The position numbers and the translations under genes were made by a program. 64,000 nucleotides of DNA, from the NCBI GenBank assembly GCA_040398465.1, contig JBBAUA010000013.1, forward strand, positions 1 to 64,000. Direction: 5' to 3'. This document shows positions 61,837-64,000 of this stretch, one piece after another (the first letter of the stretch is position 1; the number at the start of each line of letters is the position of its first letter). The stretch is from UBA7672 sp040398465. Its GTDB lineage: Bacteria > Pseudomonadota > Alphaproteobacteria > Caulobacterales > Hyphomonadaceae. The notes beneath the pieces are model-generated. The model was not told the DNA's origin. It was given only the letters and a program-made list of their open reading frames with translations, and did not search any database.

Positions 61837-61859
61837 GATAGTTGACTTAGTCAAGTATC
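61837..61859. promoter_or_regulatory. 23-bp palindromic operator of the MarR-GNAT gene
   Basis: A perfect inner dyad TTGACT/AGTCAA (centre base 61848) flanked by GATA and TATC, with only the centre and one symmetric pair off. Lies 18 bp before the MarR-GNAT start and overlaps a TTGACT that could be its -35 element. Size and position fit a MarR-dimer operator and suggest autoregulation. It overlaps the 3' end of the upstream membrane-protein gene. Confidence 0.65.
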
Positions 61860-63528
61860 TTGACGAGGCCGCCTGCAGGACTTGAATCCGAAAGACGCTG
61901 CATGCAAGTCCTGATCTCGTCCTGCGCGTCGGGATACGTAGCGAATACGGTGGTGGCGGGGGCAAAGGGCGTGATCCCGCGCTCCGTGAACCCGATCTCG
62001 CCCATGGCGGTCCACTCCGGCGGCAAGTCGCCCTCGAACCATCCCGGATAGACCATCGCCAGGCCGACATTCTTGTCCGTCGCCAGCTTCGCCATCCAGC
62101 CCGGCTCGCCCGCCGAGCGCGCTTTGCGCGCCTCTTCGCTCCCAAGTCCCCACAGGTCCAGCACATATGCGTCATTGCGGAAACTGACCCAGCCAAGGTC
62201 GTTCACTGCCACGGGCTGGCGCCAGCACTCCGTGACGAGGCGATGCATCTGGTGCTGCTGCCGATCGATGTTTCGGGCGCCGAGGGGCGTCGTGGCGAAG
62301 ACGTAGACGCCCAGCGATCCGCCAAGCAGCGCCACGCCCATGCCCAGCACCGCCGATCTCACCAGCGACTGCGCAAGCACATGCAACTCCGGCTGCAACA
62401 GGTGCACCAGGCCCATCGCGATCACGCAAAACACATAGACTTCGTACCGTGCATAGCTGTCCATCCGGCCCAGCATCATCGCCAGCACCAACACCGCGAC
62501 CAGTCCCAGCGCGAGCACCCGATCGCGGCCACTCCGCTTCCATGCCCCATAGGCGAGCCCCAGCGCCATCACGCCCAGTAACGGGCCTGCTGGCGACTGT
62601 GCGTTGTTCAGGAACGTGGCCAGCAATCCGCCGGCAACCCCGCCGCCGCCATCAACGACGCCGCCNNNNNNNNNNNNNNNNNNNNNNNNNNNNNNNNNNN
62701 NNNNNNNNNNNNNNNNNNNNNNNNNNNNNNNNNNNNNNNNNNNNNNNNNNNNNNNNNNNNNNNNNCGCCGCCATCAACGACGCCGCCTGCCGCCGCCGAC
62801 TTGCTGAGCACCGAACTCGGCAATGCCGGCAGTCCCAGCGATGTAAGCCACCATCCATACAGCGCCACCGGCGCAATTGCCGCCGGAACCGCCAGCCCGG
62901 CAAACATCCAGCGCCGATCGACCAGCGCCGCGCCAACACCGAACGCCAGCACGATGGCGCCTTCGAACCGCACCAGCGGCCCGAGCATCAGGACAAGCAG
63001 GGTCCACCGGTCATACTTCGCATCGATCAGCCGCGTCACCGCAACGACAGAAAGAAGCACGTGCAGGCTGTGCTCCATGCCCGTGAAGATCACCCCGAAC
63101 ACGTTGAAAGCCAGCAGCGCCAGCCCCAGCACGATCAACGCATTCCGTGCGGCCCGCGCGTCACCCGCCATCCGCTTCAGGCTGAATGCCAGGATCACCC
63201 GAACCGTGGCGACAAAGCACGCGATGTTCACCAGCAGCGGCACATACAGCATCACGCCAAGCCTCTCGAAGGCCGCGAGCAACCACGGCCACGCAATCGA
63301 CGAGGACGGGTTGGCGTACTCCCCCGGGTTCACGCCGAAATGCCCGCGCGCGATGTTCTCCGCCAGCGCCATGTGAATGTAGGGATCGTCCAGCGTGTAG
63401 AATGACGCGGGCGAGGCCACGAAGATCAAGAGTGCCGCATAGGCAAGCGACAGGGCGACGGCGCCCAGCGTCACCCAGCGCGCGATCAACCGCATTTCAT
63501 CCGGATTGGCGGACCCGGCATCCGTCAT
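61847..63528 (-). CDS. Polytopic membrane protein (GT-C glycosyltransferase-like), interrupted by an assembly gap
   Basis: Many hydrophobic segments and an N-terminal loop motif FYTLDDPYIHMALAENIARGHFGVNPGEY, with a DD acidic pair after TM1, as in GT-C glycosyltransferases that use polyprenyl-phosphate sugars. The 100-N run (62666-62765) plus one 22-bp repeat unit break the frame; deleting 122 nt gives a single 519-aa protein from ATG 63528 (GGAGGGG upstream) to 61847. Specific reaction not identified. Lies before a GT8 gene and after the MarR-GNAT gene on the same strand. Confidence 0.72.
62644..62787. other. Assembly gap: 100 N flanked by exact 22-bp duplication
   Basis: N run 62666-62765. 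The 22 bp before it (62644-62665) equal the 22 bp after it (62766-62787). As in polA, this is a scaffold join of overlapping contigs and not a genuine repeat. Confidence 0.93.
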
Positions 63529-63587
63529 GGCGGCCCCTCCAAGGGTCATGCGCCACCCAACACCAGAAAACTTTCACCATGGTTACA

Positions 63588-64000
63588 CTAGGCCGGCCGG
63601 CGCAGCATCCAACGCAGCCTGAGCCGCATCCGCTGCGCAAAGTCCATGCGATAGGTCTGCACCACATCGCGTGCGAACGGCGTCCGCTTAAGGCTGTCCC
63701 AGTACGCCCACGCCCACGGATGCCAGACATTGCGCATCCAAGGCTTCTCCGTACCGATGAAATGGATCAGCCGCGGCCGCCTGTGGCCCCACCGCCTGTC
63801 CGGCGCCGTCTCCGAGGCGATCTCCTCCGGCTTCAGGAAACGCTGCACATTCCATGTCGGCTCGATCACGGCGGCGTTCATCCAGAACGCATAGTTGAGC
63901 CCGTCCTGGTCGCCGAACAAAAGCCGTTCGCCATTCCGAGCGACAAAGTCTATCGCCTTGCTGAACAACTTCGCCCCTCTCACCTTTGGAAGGTCGATCA
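63588..64000 (-). CDS. Glycosyltransferase family 8-like protein, C-terminal part (truncated by window edge)
   Basis: At least 136 codons of a C-terminal region, continuing off the right edge. GDQDGLNYAFWMNAAVIEPTWNVQ followed by RPRLIHFIGTEKPWM are characteristic of GT8 LPS/galactosyl-type transferases (DQDxLN and HFxGxxKPW motifs with manganese and sugar-nucleotide contacts). The sequence ends RMRLRLRWMLRRPA. Donor and acceptor unknown. Probably one of a cell-surface polysaccharide gene group with the GT-C-like gene. Confidence 0.75.
   Translation of the reverse strand, partial: IDLPKVRGAKLFSKAIDFVARNGERLLFGDQDGLNYAFWMNAAVIEPTWNVQRFLKPEEIASETAPDRRWGHRRPRLIHFIGTEKPWMRNVWHPWAWAYWDSLKRTPFARDVVQTYRMDFAQRMRLRLRWMLRRPA

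Overview
High-GC chromosomal DNA of an alphaproteobacterium. The gene content (mreBCD-mrdA-rodA operon, cobS/cobT with bolA and a J-domain gene, SEDS/PBP2 elongasome, K+-independent H+-pyrophosphatase, leader-peptide control of leuA and ilvB) fits the Caulobacterales/Hyphomonadaceae side of the class. The family-level placement is inference, since there is no rRNA or tRNA in the window. The sequence is a draft scaffold: two runs of exactly 100 N are each flanked by an exact repeat of the contig end (55 bp in polA, 22 bp in a membrane-protein gene). Collapsing gap plus repeat restores a single open frame in both cases.

Layout. 1-7.3 kb: the 5' tip of an unknown gene, a sodium symporter, then the cell-elongation operon mreB-mreC-mreD-mrdA-rodA on the minus strand, chained from mreC onward by 4-nt stop/start overlaps. 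7.7-11 kb: MFS transporter, EVE-domain protein, ABC-F ATPase with its own promoter and a tiny upstream ORF. 11-13 kb: leuA behind a Leu-rich, apparently leaderless leader peptide with mutually exclusive hairpins. 13-19.7 kb: VTT-domain membrane protein, glycerophosphodiesterase lipoprotein, hppA, DMT transporter, outer-membrane barrel, secreted protein. 19.8-26.9 kb: rhomboid protease, acetyltransferase and a branched-chain amino-acid cluster (ilvB, two unknown genes, ilvN, a lipoprotein, ilvC) under an ilvL leader peptide and a clear rho-independent attenuator. 26.9-32.8 kb: miaA, serB, a DegP-type protease, a hybrid histidine kinase. 33-37.4 kb: polA, a yeast-type cytosine deaminase and a LOG-family phosphoribohydrolase, all on the plus strand. 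37.5-49.7 kb: lipoproteins, dienelactone hydrolase-like enzymes, cobT and cobS (no cobN seen), GNATs, a J-domain protein and bolA. 49.8-55.4 kb: a LuxR-type regulator with a fully conserved acyl-homoserine-lactone pocket but no synthase nearby, aroB, aroK, two uncharacterised envelope proteins, xerD. 55.4-64 kb: an N-terminally extended glycosyltransferase overlapping thrS, yidD, a sigma-like factor paired with a VOC protein, a MarR-GNAT fusion with a near-perfect palindromic operator just upstream, a polytopic GT-C-like protein and the end of a GT8 glycosyltransferase.

The window is mostly housekeeping. No prophage, insertion sequence, CRISPR array or recognisable defence island was seen. 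The most informative signals are regulatory: the two amino-acid leader peptides, the MarR operator, the ABC-F upstream ORF and the LuxR solo. Also notable are the polA-deaminase-LOG cluster and the correctable assembly gaps.
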